A DNA stretch of 64,000 bases from Allonocardiopsis opalescens. Lineage in GTDB: Bacteria; Actinomycetota; Actinomycetes; Streptosporangiales; Streptosporangiaceae. The DNA lies in contig NZ_PVZC01000008.1 of NCBI RefSeq assembly GCF_003002095.1, positions 186,001-250,000 of the forward strand. The letters are read 5' to 3'. The notes beneath the pieces are model-generated. The model worked only from the letters and a program-made list of their open reading frames with translations. It did no database searches and was not told the origin of the DNA. Both the position numbers and the translations under genes were made by a program. Shown here one piece after another: positions 16,011-23,926 of the stretch (positions are counted from its first letter, which is position 1; each line of letters starts with the position of its first letter).

Positions 16011-16331
16011 CCCTTCCTCCTCACGGCTCGCGGGTGTAGCGGTTGGAATGCCCGAACGCGGGCCGCTCTCACCCCGCCTGCCGGATCCCGGGCGCCACCC
16101 GCCGTCGCCGCCGCCCCGCGGCGCGGCGCCGCCCGGCGACGCGCCGGACGAATCAGCAGGTCGGCGCCGCACCATGATCGTTACTGTGAGTAGCGACTCT
16201 CTAGAGCAGAGCCCAGCCAGCGGCGGAAGTTCCAGGCGTGGCGTTTGGGAACCGCTTCGCACGGTAGTTGGCCCCGCGTGCTCAGGCTGGCGGGCACGTC
16301 ACCCACCGCACCCGTTCGAGGGACCGAGTCC
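16011..16331. other. Divergent promoter region between DUF6158 and the heptose operon
   Basis: No gene is supported in these 321 bases. The part near 16170-16210 is AT-richer and holds the imperfect inverted repeat CGTTACT-GTG-AGTAGCG (16179-16195) and the palindrome CTCTAGAG (about 16198-16205). These are probably the control region of the large operon that starts at 16332. Confidence 0.4.
16179..16195. promoter_or_regulatory. Inverted repeat upstream of the carbamoyltransferase operon
   Basis: CGTTACT-GTG-AGTAGCG, 7-bp arms with one mismatch, about 137 bases before the first start codon of the operon. A candidate operator; no cognate regulator is encoded nearby. Confidence 0.35.
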
Positions 16332-17990
16332 ATGCGATTTCTGGGCGTCAACGCGATCTTCCACGACCCGGCGGCCGCACTGGTGTGCGACGGCGAAGTC
16401 GTGGCCGCGGCCGAGGAGGAGCGGTTCAGCCGCCGCAAGCACGGCAAGCGCCCGGTGCCCTTCGCCGCCTGGGAGCTGCCCGAGCAGGCGATGCGCTGGT
16501 GCCTGGACGAGGCCGGCCTGCGCCCCGAGGACCTGGACGGCGTCGCCTACTCCTACGACCCCGCGCTGGTCCGCCCCGGCGGCCCCGGGCAGGACCCCTC
16601 CTGGGAGCGGCTGCGCACCCTCTTCGCCCAGCGCGCCCCGCAGTTCCTCGCCACCGCCCTGCCCGGCCTCGATCCCGACCGGGTCCGCTACGTGCGCCAC
16701 CACGTCGCGCACGCCGCCTCCGCCGGCCTCGCCGCCCCCGCCGGCCCGGGCGAGGGCGTCGGCGACAGCGCCGTCCTGGTGGCCGACGGCCGCGGCGAGG
16801 CGACCTCCTACCTGGCCGGACGGTACCGCGGCGGGCGGCTGGAGGTGCTGGCCGAGCAGCAACTGCCGCACTCCCTGGGCCTGATGTACGAGGACGTCAC
16901 CGAGCACCTGGGCTTCGCCCGCTCCAGCGACGAGTACAAGGTGATGGCCCTCGCCTCCTACGGCACCCCCCGCTTCGCCGCCGAACTCGCCCGGCGCGTG
17001 CGCGTCGTGGACGGCCTGCGCTTCGAGGCGCCGCCCATCGACTGGGGAGCCCTGGTCAAGGCCCGCAGGCCCGGCGAGGACTGGACCCCCGACCACGCCG
17101 ACCTCGCCGCCAGCGTGCAGCGCCGGCTGGAGGACGTGCTGCTGGAACTGGTCCGCGCCCTGCACGCCGAGACCGGGGAGCCGCTGCTCACCATGGCGGG
17201 CGGCGTCGCGCTGAACTGCGTCGCCAACAGCCGCCTGCAAGCCGAGGGGCCCTTCGAGCGGGTGTGGGTCCAGCCCGCGTCCGGCGACGCCGGCACCGCG
17301 CTGGGCGGCGCGCTGCACCTGTCCTGGCTGGCCGGCGAGCCGGTCGCCCCGATGACCGGCGCCGATTTGGGCCGCGGCTGGACCGATGACGAGATCGAGT
17401 CCGTGCTGGCCACCGCCGCCGTCCCCTACGAGCGCCCCGCCGACCTGGCCGACACCGTCGCCCGCGCCCTGGCCGACGACCGCGTCGTCGCCTGGTTCCA
17501 GGGCCGCTCGGAGTTCGGGCCCCGCGCGCTCGGCCACCGCTCCCTGCTGGCCCACCCCGGCAACGCCGCCAATGTCGAGCGGCTCAACGACGTGAAGGGC
17601 CGCGAGCAGTTCCGCCCGGTGGCGCCGATGGTCTCCGCCGGGCGGGCCGCCGAGATCTTCGGGCGCGGACCGCTGCCCAGCCCCTACATGCTCTTCGTCC
17701 ACGATGTGCTGCCCGAGTGGCGCGACCGGCTGCCCGCCGTCACCCACGTCGACGGCACCGCCCGGGTGCAGACCGTCGACGCGGCCGACGACCCGCTGAC
17801 GGCCCGGCTGCTCGACCGCTTCAGCGCCCGCACCGGCCTGCCCGTCGTCGTCAACACCAGCCTGAACACGGCCGGCAGACCCATGGTGGACTCACCCGCC
17901 GACGCGCTGGAGTGCTTCGGCTCCGCCCCCGTCGACCTGCTCGCGATCGGCCCCTTCACGGTGCGGCGCGCCGCGCTGTTCGCGAGGTGA
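16332..17990 (+). CDS. NodU/CmcH-family O-carbamoyltransferase
   Basis: A 552-residue enzyme that moves the carbamoyl group of carbamoyl phosphate, via carbamoyl-AMP, to a hydroxyl of a sugar or natural product. ATG 16332 follows GAGGGA at about 8 bases. The N-terminal Kae1-like domain shows FLGVNAIFHDPAAALV, then AAEEERFSRRKHGKRP, HHVAHAASA near 130 and RSSDEYKVMALASYG near 205. The C-terminal domain shows GGVALNCVANSRL, PASGDAGTALGGALH and EFGPRALGHRSLLA. It opens a run of overlapping genes for heptose synthesis and glycosyl transfer, so the acceptor is probably a heptose- or hexose-containing surface glycan or glycolipid. The next gene starts 7 bases later. Confidence 0.92.
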   Translation: MRFLGVNAIFHDPAAALVCDGEVVAAAEEERFSRRKHGKRPVPFAAWELPEQAMRWCLDEAGLRPEDLDGVAYSYDPALVRPGGPGQDPSWERLRTLFAQRAPQFLATALPGLDPDRVRYVRHHVAHAASAGLAAPAGPGEGVGDSAVLVADGRGEATSYLAGRYRGGRLEVLAEQQLPHSLGLMYEDVTEHLGFARSSDEYKVMALASYGTPRFAAELARRVRVVDGLRFEAPPIDWGALVKARRPGEDWTPDHADLAASVQRRLEDVLLELVRALHAETGEPLLTMAGGVALNCVANSRLQAEGPFERVWVQPASGDAGTALGGALHLSWLAGEPVAPMTGADLGRGWTDDEIESVLATAAVPYERPADLADTVARALADDRVVAWFQGRSEFGPRALGHRSLLAHPGNAANVERLNDVKGREQFRPVAPMVSAGRAAEIFGRGPLPSPYMLFVHDVLPEWRDRLPAVTHVDGTARVQTVDAADDPLTARLLDRFSARTGLPVVVNTSLNTAGRPMVDSPADALECFGSAPVDLLAIGPFTVRRAALFAR

Positions 17991-17997
17991 GGCGGGC

Positions 17998-19707
17998 GTG
18001 CCGAGAGCCGAACTCCGCGACCCGCGCACCGGCGCGCCCTCCAGCGAGGTGGAGGCCGCCGAAGTCCCCGGTCCGCCCAACGGCCCGCAGCCGCCGCCCA
18101 CCGACTACACCGTGGTGATCCCGACCGTGGGCCGCGCCAGCCTCGGCGAGACGCTGGCCGCCCTGCTGGGGCCCGCCGCCCCCGACGGGCACGCGCCCCG
18201 GGAGATCCTCGTCGTCGACGACCGGCCCGATCCCGCCGAACCGCTTGATGTCGACGTCGAGCAGGACGACAGCGAGGACACCGACGTCAAGACGGTCGTG
18301 CGCATCCTGCGGTCGGGCGGCCGCGGCCCGGCCGCGGCCCGCAACACCGGCTGGCGGGCCGCCCGCTCCACCTGGGTGGCCTTCCTCGACGACGACGTGG
18401 TGCCCGCCCCCGGCTGGGGCCGCGCGCTCGCCGCCGACCTGGACGGCCTGAGCGGCCGGGGCGGCACCGACGGCGACGTCGCCGGTTCGCAGGGCCGCAT
18501 CGTGGTGCCCGAGCCCGCCGACCGCGCCCCCACCGACGCCGAGCGCGCCACCCTGGCCCTGGCCGACGCGCACTGGATCACCGCCGACATGGCCGTCCGG
18601 CGCACCGCGCTGGCCGCCGTGGGTGGCTTCGACGAGCGCTTCCGCCGCGCCTACCGCGAGGACACCGACCTGGCGCTGCGGCTGTGGGACGCCGGCTACC
18701 GGCTGCGGCTCGGCGAGCGCGTCACCGTGCACCCGTCGCGCGGCGGCGACTGGGCCACCAGCCTGCGCTCCCAGCGCGGCAATGCCGACGACGCGCTGAT
18801 GCGGCGCAGGCACGGCCCCGGCTGGCGGGGCCGGGTCGGCGAGCCGCACGGGCGGCTGGGCCGGCACGCCGCCGCCACCACCGCGCTCGGCCTCGCGCTG
18901 CTGCTGGGCGGCACCGCGCTGGGCGTCCGCCGCGGCCGACGCCGCTGGGCGGTGCCCGCCGGCGCGGCCGCGCTCACCTGGGCCGGCCTGACGGCCGAGT
19001 TCGTCTGGGCGCGGGTCGCACCCGGCCCCAAGACCCCGGCCGAGATCGGCGCGATGGCGCTGACCAGCGTGCTGATCCCGCCGCTGGCCTGCGCGCACCG
19101 GCTGGCCGGGGAGTGGCGCCACCGCGGTGTCCAGCCTGCGCTGCCCCGCCCGCTGCCCGCCGCCGAGCGCGCCGGGCCGGCCGGCGGACCCGCCGCCGTG
19201 CTCTTCGACCGCGACGGCACCCTCGTCTACGACGTGCCCTACAACGGGGACCCCGTGCTGGTCGAGCCGGTGCCCGGCGCGCGCACCGCGCTGGACCGGC
19301 TGCGCGGGCTCGGGGTGCCGGTCGGCGTGGTCACCAACCAGTCGGGCGTGGCGCGCGGGCTGATCACCCGCGAACAGGTCGACGCCGTCAACGCCCGGAT
19401 CGAGGAGCTGCTGGGCCCCTTCGACGTGTGGCGGGTCTGCGCGCACGGCGAGGGCGACGGCTGCGCCTGCCGCAAGCCGCACCCGGGCATGATCCGCTCG
19501 GCCGCCGACGCCCTCGGGGTGCCGGCCGCAGAGTGCGTGGTCATCGGCGACACCGGCGGGGACGTGGGCGCGGCCCTGGCCGCCGGGGCCCGCGCCATCC
19601 TGGTGCCCAACGAGGTCACCCGGGCCGAGGAGACCGACACCGCGCCCGAGGTCGCCGCCGACCTCGCCGACGCCGTCGAGCGGGCGCTGCGGGGGTGGGA
19701 GCGGTGA
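17998..19707 (+). CDS. Fusion: GT2 glycosyltransferase with membrane segments + GmhB-type HAD phosphatase
   Basis: A 569-residue two-domain protein starting at GTG 17998. Residues about 36-290 are a family 2 glycosyltransferase (YTVVIPTVGR, GRGPAAARNTGWR, VAFLDDDVVPAPGW, FRRAYREDTDLALRLW). Residues about 298-385 contain three hydrophobic, probably membrane, segments. Residues about 400-565 are a HAD IIIA phosphatase of the D,D-heptose 1,7-bisphosphate 7-phosphatase type: FDRDGTLV with catalytic Asp404 and Asp406, VVTNQSGVARG, a zinc-loop pattern C-x-H-x5-C-x-C-RKPHPGM, and VIGDTGGDVGAA. It would supply the phosphatase step of heptose activation while also adding a sugar. The next gene overlaps by GTGA. 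GmhB is normally a stand-alone protein of about 190 residues, so the fusion is notable. Confidence 0.87.
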   Translation: MPRAELRDPRTGAPSSEVEAAEVPGPPNGPQPPPTDYTVVIPTVGRASLGETLAALLGPAAPDGHAPREILVVDDRPDPAEPLDVDVEQDDSEDTDVKTVVRILRSGGRGPAAARNTGWRAARSTWVAFLDDDVVPAPGWGRALAADLDGLSGRGGTDGDVAGSQGRIVVPEPADRAPTDAERATLALADAHWITADMAVRRTALAAVGGFDERFRRAYREDTDLALRLWDAGYRLRLGERVTVHPSRGGDWATSLRSQRGNADDALMRRRHGPGWRGRVGEPHGRLGRHAAATTALGLALLLGGTALGVRRGRRRWAVPAGAAALTWAGLTAEFVWARVAPGPKTPAEIGAMALTSVLIPPLACAHRLAGEWRHRGVQPALPRPLPAAERAGPAGGPAAVLFDRDGTLVYDVPYNGDPVLVEPVPGARTALDRLRGLGVPVGVVTNQSGVARGLITREQVDAVNARIEELLGPFDVWRVCAHGEGDGCACRKPHPGMIRSAADALGVPAAECVVIGDTGGDVGAALAAGARAILVPNEVTRAEETDTAPEVAADLADAVERALRGWER

Positions 19708-20774
19708 CGGTGACCCCGATGCCGCGGCCCGCCGGCCCGCCGCCCGGCGCGGGCGGCACCGTGCTGGTGGTCCGCTCCGACAACGCCGGCGACGTGCTGC
19801 TGGCCGGACCCGCGGTGCGCGCGGTCGCGGCCGCCGCCCGACGAGTGGTGCTGCTGGCCGGCCCGCGCGGCCGTGCCGCGGCCGAACTGCTGCCCGGCGC
19901 CGACCGGGTGGTCGAGTGGTGCGCGCCGTGGATCGACCCCGCGCCGCCCGCGGTCACCGGCGAGCACCTGGATCTGCTCGACGCCGAGGTGCGCGCCGCC
20001 GCGCCCGACGCCGCGCTCATCCTCACCTCCTTCCACCAGAGCCCGCTGCCGATGGCGCTGCTGCTGCGCCGCGCCGGGGTGCCCTGGATCGGCGCGATCA
20101 GCGAGGACTACCCGGGCAGCCTGCTGGACCTGCGGCACCGCGTCGAGGGCGAGGGCGACGTGCCCGAGCCGGAGCGGATGCTGGGCCTGGCCCGCGCCGC
20201 CGGCTACGCGCTCCCCGCCGGCGACGACGGGCGCCTGGCGGTGCGCGGCCCGCTGCCCGGCACCGCCGCGCTGACCGGCCCGCCCGGCTACGTGGTCGTG
20301 CACCCGGGCGCCTCCGTCCCCGCCCGGGCACTGCCGCCGCAGCGCTGCGCCGAGGCGGTCGCCGCGCTCGCCGCGGCCGGGCACCGCGTGGTGGTCACCG
20401 GCGCCGCCTCCGAACGCGAGCTGACCGCGCGGGTGGCGGGCGGCGCCGCCGTCGACCTGGGCGGCGCCACCTCGCTGGCCGGACTCGCCTCCGTACTGGA
20501 CCGCGCCTCGGCGGTCGTGGTCGGCAACACCGGCCCGGCCCACCTGGCCGCGGCCGTCGGCACCCCGGTCGTGTCGCTGTTCGCCCCCGTCGTCCCGGCC
20601 GACCGCTGGGCGCCCTACGGGGTGCGGCGGGTGCTGCTGGGCGACCAGCGGGCCCCCTGCCGCGGCACCCGCGCCACCACCTGCCCGGTGCCCGGCCATC
20701 CCTGCCTGGCCTCGATCGGCGCCGAGGAGATCGTGGCCGCGGTGGCCGGACTGATCGAGGAGGAGGCGGCATGA
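19704..20774 (+). CDS. Glycosyltransferase family 9 (heptosyltransferase-like)
   Basis: A 356-residue GT-B enzyme starting at GTG 19704, overlapping the fusion gene. The N-terminal half has VLVVRSDNAGDVLLAGPAVR, the usual opening of ADP-heptose:glycan heptosyltransferases. The C-terminal half has YVVVHPGASVPARALPP, then VVVTGAASERELT and VVGNTGPAHLAAAVGTP, the nucleotide-sugar binding block, ending in a typical C-terminal helix. GT9 enzymes use ADP-heptose donors in Gram-negatives. Its presence next to gmhA, gmhB and hldE-type genes supports real heptosyl transfer in this Gram-positive organism. The acceptor is unknown. Confidence 0.88.
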   Translation: MTVTPMPRPAGPPPGAGGTVLVVRSDNAGDVLLAGPAVRAVAAAARRVVLLAGPRGRAAAELLPGADRVVEWCAPWIDPAPPAVTGEHLDLLDAEVRAAAPDAALILTSFHQSPLPMALLLRRAGVPWIGAISEDYPGSLLDLRHRVEGEGDVPEPERMLGLARAAGYALPAGDDGRLAVRGPLPGTAALTGPPGYVVVHPGASVPARALPPQRCAEAVAALAAAGHRVVVTGAASERELTARVAGGAAVDLGGATSLAGLASVLDRASAVVVGNTGPAHLAAAVGTPVVSLFAPVVPADRWAPYGVRRVLLGDQRAPCRGTRATTCPVPGHPCLASIGAEEIVAAVAGLIEEEAA

Positions 20775-21736
20775 GGATCCTGATCTGGCACGTGCACGGC
20801 TCCTGGACGACCTCATTCGTACAGGGCCGCCACGACTACCTGCTGCCGGTGCTGCCCGGCCGCGGCGCCGACGGCCGGGGCCGCGCGCGAACCTGGGACT
20901 GGCCGGCCTCGGCGGTGGAGCTGCCGCCGGAGCGGCTGCGCGGCGAGCACGTCGACGTGGTGGTGGCCCAGCGGCCGCACGAGATCGAGCTGGCCGAGCG
21001 CTGGCTGGGGCGCCGGCCCGGCCGCGAGGTCCCGCTCGTCTACGTGGAGCACAACACCCCCAGAGGCGAGGTGCCCGACAGCCGCCACCCGGTGGCCGAC
21101 CGCGCCGACACGCTGCTGGTGCACGTCACCCACTTCAACCGGCTGTTCTGGGACGCCGGCTCGACGCGCACCGAGGTCATCGAGCACGGCCCCGTGGACC
21201 CCGGCTACCGCTACACCGGCGAGCTGGCGCGCGCCGCGGTGGTCGTCAACGAGCCGCTGCGGCGCGGCAGGGTGACCGGCACCGACCTGCTGCCCGGGCT
21301 GGCCGCCGCCGTCCCGCTGGACGTGTTCGGCATGGGCGTCGCCGGGCTGCCCGCGGCGCTGGGCCTGTCCGCGCCGCGGCTGTCGGCCGTGGAGGACCTG
21401 CCGCAGGACCGGATGCACGACGAGCTGGCCAGGCGGCGGGTCTACGTCCACCCGATCCGGTGGACCTCGCTCGGGCTCTCGCTGATCGAGGCGATGCTGC
21501 TCGGCCTGCCGGTGGTGGCGCTGGCCGCGACCGAGGCGGTGGAGGCGGTGCCGCCCGACGCCGGGGTGGTCTCGACCCGGCCCGAGGTGCTGGCCGCCGC
21601 CGCCCGACGCTTCACCGAGGACCCGTCATGGGCGCGGCGCGCCGGCAAGGCCGCCCGCGCGGCGGCACTGGAGCGGTACCCGCTCGCCCGCTTCCTCGAC
21701 CGCTGGGACCGCACGCTACAGGAGGTAGTCGGATGA
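20771..21736 (+). CDS. Glycosyltransferase (GT4-like)
   Basis: A 321-residue enzyme, ATG 20771 overlapping the previous stop by ATGA. It opens MRILIWHVHGSWTTSFVQG, and the conserved C-terminal nucleotide-sugar site is WTSLGLSLIEAMLLGLPVVA, with Glu in the E-x7-E region. The N-terminal domain includes VDVVVAQRPHEIELAERWLG and LVYVEHNTPRG. It is shorter than a classical GT4 but has both Rossmann-type halves. It is presumably a further transferase of the same glycan; donor and acceptor are unknown. Confidence 0.78.
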   Translation: MRILIWHVHGSWTTSFVQGRHDYLLPVLPGRGADGRGRARTWDWPASAVELPPERLRGEHVDVVVAQRPHEIELAERWLGRRPGREVPLVYVEHNTPRGEVPDSRHPVADRADTLLVHVTHFNRLFWDAGSTRTEVIEHGPVDPGYRYTGELARAAVVVNEPLRRGRVTGTDLLPGLAAAVPLDVFGMGVAGLPAALGLSAPRLSAVEDLPQDRMHDELARRRVYVHPIRWTSLGLSLIEAMLLGLPVVALAATEAVEAVPPDAGVVSTRPEVLAAAARRFTEDPSWARRAGKAARAAALERYPLARFLDRWDRTLQEVVG

Positions 21737-23031
21737 GAATCGCCATGGTGTCCGAGCACGCGAGCCCGCTCGCGGCTCTGGGCGGCGCCGACGCCGGCGG
21801 CCAGAACGTGCACGTCGGCGCGCTCGCCACCGAGCTGGGCCGGCGCGGCCACCGGGTGACCGTCTATACCAGGCGCGACGATCCCGGCCTGGACCGCGAG
21901 GTCCCCTACGCCCCGGGCGTGGCCATCCGCCACGTCGACGCGGGCCCGCCCGAGCGGCTGCCGAAGGACGAACTGCTGCCCTACATGGCCGGGTTCGGCG
22001 CCGAGCTGGCGAAGGACTGGGCGGCCGATCCGCCCGACGTGGCGCACGCCCACTTCTGGATGAGCGGGGTCGCCGTCCGCGAGGGGGCGCGCGAGCTGGG
22101 CATCCCGATGGTGCAGACCTTCCACGCGCTGGGCACCGTCAAGCGGCGCTTCCAGGGCGACGGCGACACCAGCCCGCCGGAGCGCATCGGCCTGGAGCGC
22201 GCGGTCGGCGAGGACTTCGCCGCCATCATCGCCACCTGCCGGGACGAGGCGCGAGAGCTGCGCTCGATGGGCATCCCGCGCCGCCGCACCAGCGTGGTGC
22301 CGTGCGGGGTGGACCTGAGCCGGTTCACGCCCGACGGGCCGGTGGCCCGGCGCGGCGAGCGTCCGCGCATCCTCAGCATCGGCCGGCTGGTGCCGCGCAA
22401 GGGCGTGGACACGCTGGTGCGCGCGCTGGCGGCGGTGCCCGAGGCCGAGCTGCTGGTCGCGGGCGGCCCGCCAAAGGACGAACTGGACGGCGACCCGGAG
22501 GTGGCCCGGCTGCGCCGGTGCGCCGAGGCCGCCGGGACGGCCGGCCGGGTCCGCTTCCTCGGCCAGGTGCCGCGCCCCCAGGTGCCCAAGCTGATGCGCT
22601 CGGCCGACGTGGTGGTGAGCGTGCCCTGGTACGAGCCCTTCGGCATGGTGCCGCTTGAGGCGATGGCCTGCGGCGTGCCGGTGGTCGCCTCCCGGGTCGG
22701 CGGCCACGTCGACACGGTGATCGACGGGCTGACCGGGACGCTGGTGCCGCCCTGCCGGGCCGACGAGCTCGCCCGGGCGCTGCGCACGCTGCTGTCGGAC
22801 CCGTGCCGGCTGGAGAGCCTGGGCATCGCCGCCGCCGACCGCGCCGCCGCGCGCTTCTCCTGGGAGCGCGTCGCGGCGCAGACCGAGGAGGCGTACCAGC
22901 GGGCGGTGGAGTGGCGGGCCGAGGGACCGCCGCCGTCCGGCGGGGTCGAGGAGGCCGAGGAGGCCGAGGAGCGGGACGCCGAGGCGCCGCCGCACCGGGG
23001 CGGCCGCCGCGCGGCGCTGAGGGGAGCCTGA
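21733..23031 (+). CDS. GT4 family glycosyltransferase
   Basis: A 432-residue GT-B retaining glycosyltransferase, ATG 21733 overlapping the previous gene. The N-terminal domain has MVSEHASPLAALGGADAGGQ, the glycine-rich donor/acceptor loop seen in sucrose-phosphate-synthase-like and mannosyl GT4 enzymes, then DVAHAHFWMSGVA and TFHALGTVKRRFQG. The C-terminal domain has RILSIGRLVPRKGVDTLVRA, VRFLGQVPR, and the E-x7-E motif in WYEPFGMVPLEAMACGVPVV. The last 40 residues are Glu/Arg-rich and look disordered. The sequence fits transfer of a hexose (mannose-type or glucose-type) to the same product. Confidence 0.9.
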   Translation: MRIAMVSEHASPLAALGGADAGGQNVHVGALATELGRRGHRVTVYTRRDDPGLDREVPYAPGVAIRHVDAGPPERLPKDELLPYMAGFGAELAKDWAADPPDVAHAHFWMSGVAVREGARELGIPMVQTFHALGTVKRRFQGDGDTSPPERIGLERAVGEDFAAIIATCRDEARELRSMGIPRRRTSVVPCGVDLSRFTPDGPVARRGERPRILSIGRLVPRKGVDTLVRALAAVPEAELLVAGGPPKDELDGDPEVARLRRCAEAAGTAGRVRFLGQVPRPQVPKLMRSADVVVSVPWYEPFGMVPLEAMACGVPVVASRVGGHVDTVIDGLTGTLVPPCRADELARALRTLLSDPCRLESLGIAAADRAAARFSWERVAAQTEEAYQRAVEWRAEGPPPSGGVEEAEEAEERDAEAPPHRGGRRAALRGA

Positions 23032-23717
23032 TGAACGACCATCTCCGTTCGCTGCGCGAGGCGCTGGCCCGGGTGGACGTCGCCCGGGTCGAAGCCTGGG
23101 GCGTGCAGCTGTGCGAGGTGCTGCGGCACGGCGGCCGGCTGCTGGCCTGCGGCAACGGCGGCAGCGCCGCCGAGGCGCAGCACCTGACCGCCGAACTGGT
23201 CGGCCGCTTCGAGGACGAGCGGCGCCCGCTGTCGGCCATCGCGCTGCACGCCGACACCTCCAGCCTGACCGCGATCACCAACGACTACGGCGCCGGCGAC
23301 GCCTACGCCCGCCAGGTGCGGGCGCACGGCCGGCCCGGGGACGTGCTGATCTGCCTGTCGACCAGCGGCACCAGCCGCAATGTGGTGGCCGCCGCCGCGG
23401 CCGCCCGCGAGACGGGCATGGTCAGCTGGGCGCTGACCGGCCCGGAGCCCAACCCGCTGGCCACGGCGTGCGACGCCGCGGTGGCGGTGCCCGCGGCGCG
23501 CACCGCGACCGTGCAGGAGGTGCACCTGGCGCTGGTGCACGTGCTGTGCGGCGCGCTGGACGCCGCGCTGCGCCGCGCCGAGCGCCCGGCCGCGCAGCGC
23601 GCCCGCGACAGCGCCCTGGCCGCTCAGCCGGCGCCGACGCCGGGCCCGCGCACCGCGGCCGCCCGCGAGCGCCCCCACCCGCCCGCCCGCCGCCCCGACC
23701 AGGGGGTGCGCTCATGA
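23031..23717 (+). CDS. gmhA: Sedoheptulose 7-phosphate isomerase (GmhA, SIS domain)
   Basis: A 228-residue SIS-domain isomerase that converts sedoheptulose 7-phosphate to D-glycero-D-manno-heptose 7-phosphate, the first step of heptose synthesis. The start at 23031 shares its A with the TGA of the upstream gene. Family motifs are LLACGNGGSAAEAQHLTAEL near 38, the DTSSLTAITNDYG block near 77, LICLSTSGTSRNVVAA near 104 and QEVHLALVHVLCG near 160, which includes the metal-binding His. The last 35 residues are a Pro/Arg-rich extension beyond the usual 190 residues. A short coupled frame and then the hldE-type gene follow. Confidence 0.93.
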   Translation: MNDHLRSLREALARVDVARVEAWGVQLCEVLRHGGRLLACGNGGSAAEAQHLTAELVGRFEDERRPLSAIALHADTSSLTAITNDYGAGDAYARQVRAHGRPGDVLICLSTSGTSRNVVAAAAAARETGMVSWALTGPEPNPLATACDAAVAVPAARTATVQEVHLALVHVLCGALDAALRRAERPAAQRARDSALAAQPAPTPGPRTAAARERPHPPARRPDQGVRS

Positions 23718-23926
23718 CCCCCGCGCCCGCCCCCGCCGCAAACCCCACCCCCGCCCGCCCAGGGGGGCGGCCCCTACATCCATTCTCGCGCCACGGCGTG
23801 CGCGCCGCGGTGGTCACCCGGCGGCTGTGGACGACTCCGCGCCGGGACGGACGGCCCTGTGGACGGCCGCCGGCCGGAACCGGCCCGGGGCGGGAGCCTC
23901 GATCGAGAGCGGGGGTGCAGCGATGA
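23714..23926 (+). CDS. Possible 70-residue coupled peptide between gmhA and the hldE-type gene
   Basis: An open frame of 70 codons that starts with an ATG overlapping the gmhA stop (ATGA) and ends in a TGA overlapping the next gene's ATG (ATGA), so it bridges the 205-base gap exactly. The product is Pro/Arg/Gly-rich, basic and without recognisable domains. No ribosome-binding site of its own is seen. Chance open frames are common at this GC content. The reason to list it is the translational coupling at both ends, which would otherwise leave the hldE-type gene uncoupled within an overlapping operon. Confidence 0.3.
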   Translation: MTPAPAPAANPTPARPGGRPLHPFSRHGVRAAVVTRRLWTTPRRDGRPCGRPPAGTGPGREPRSRAGVQR

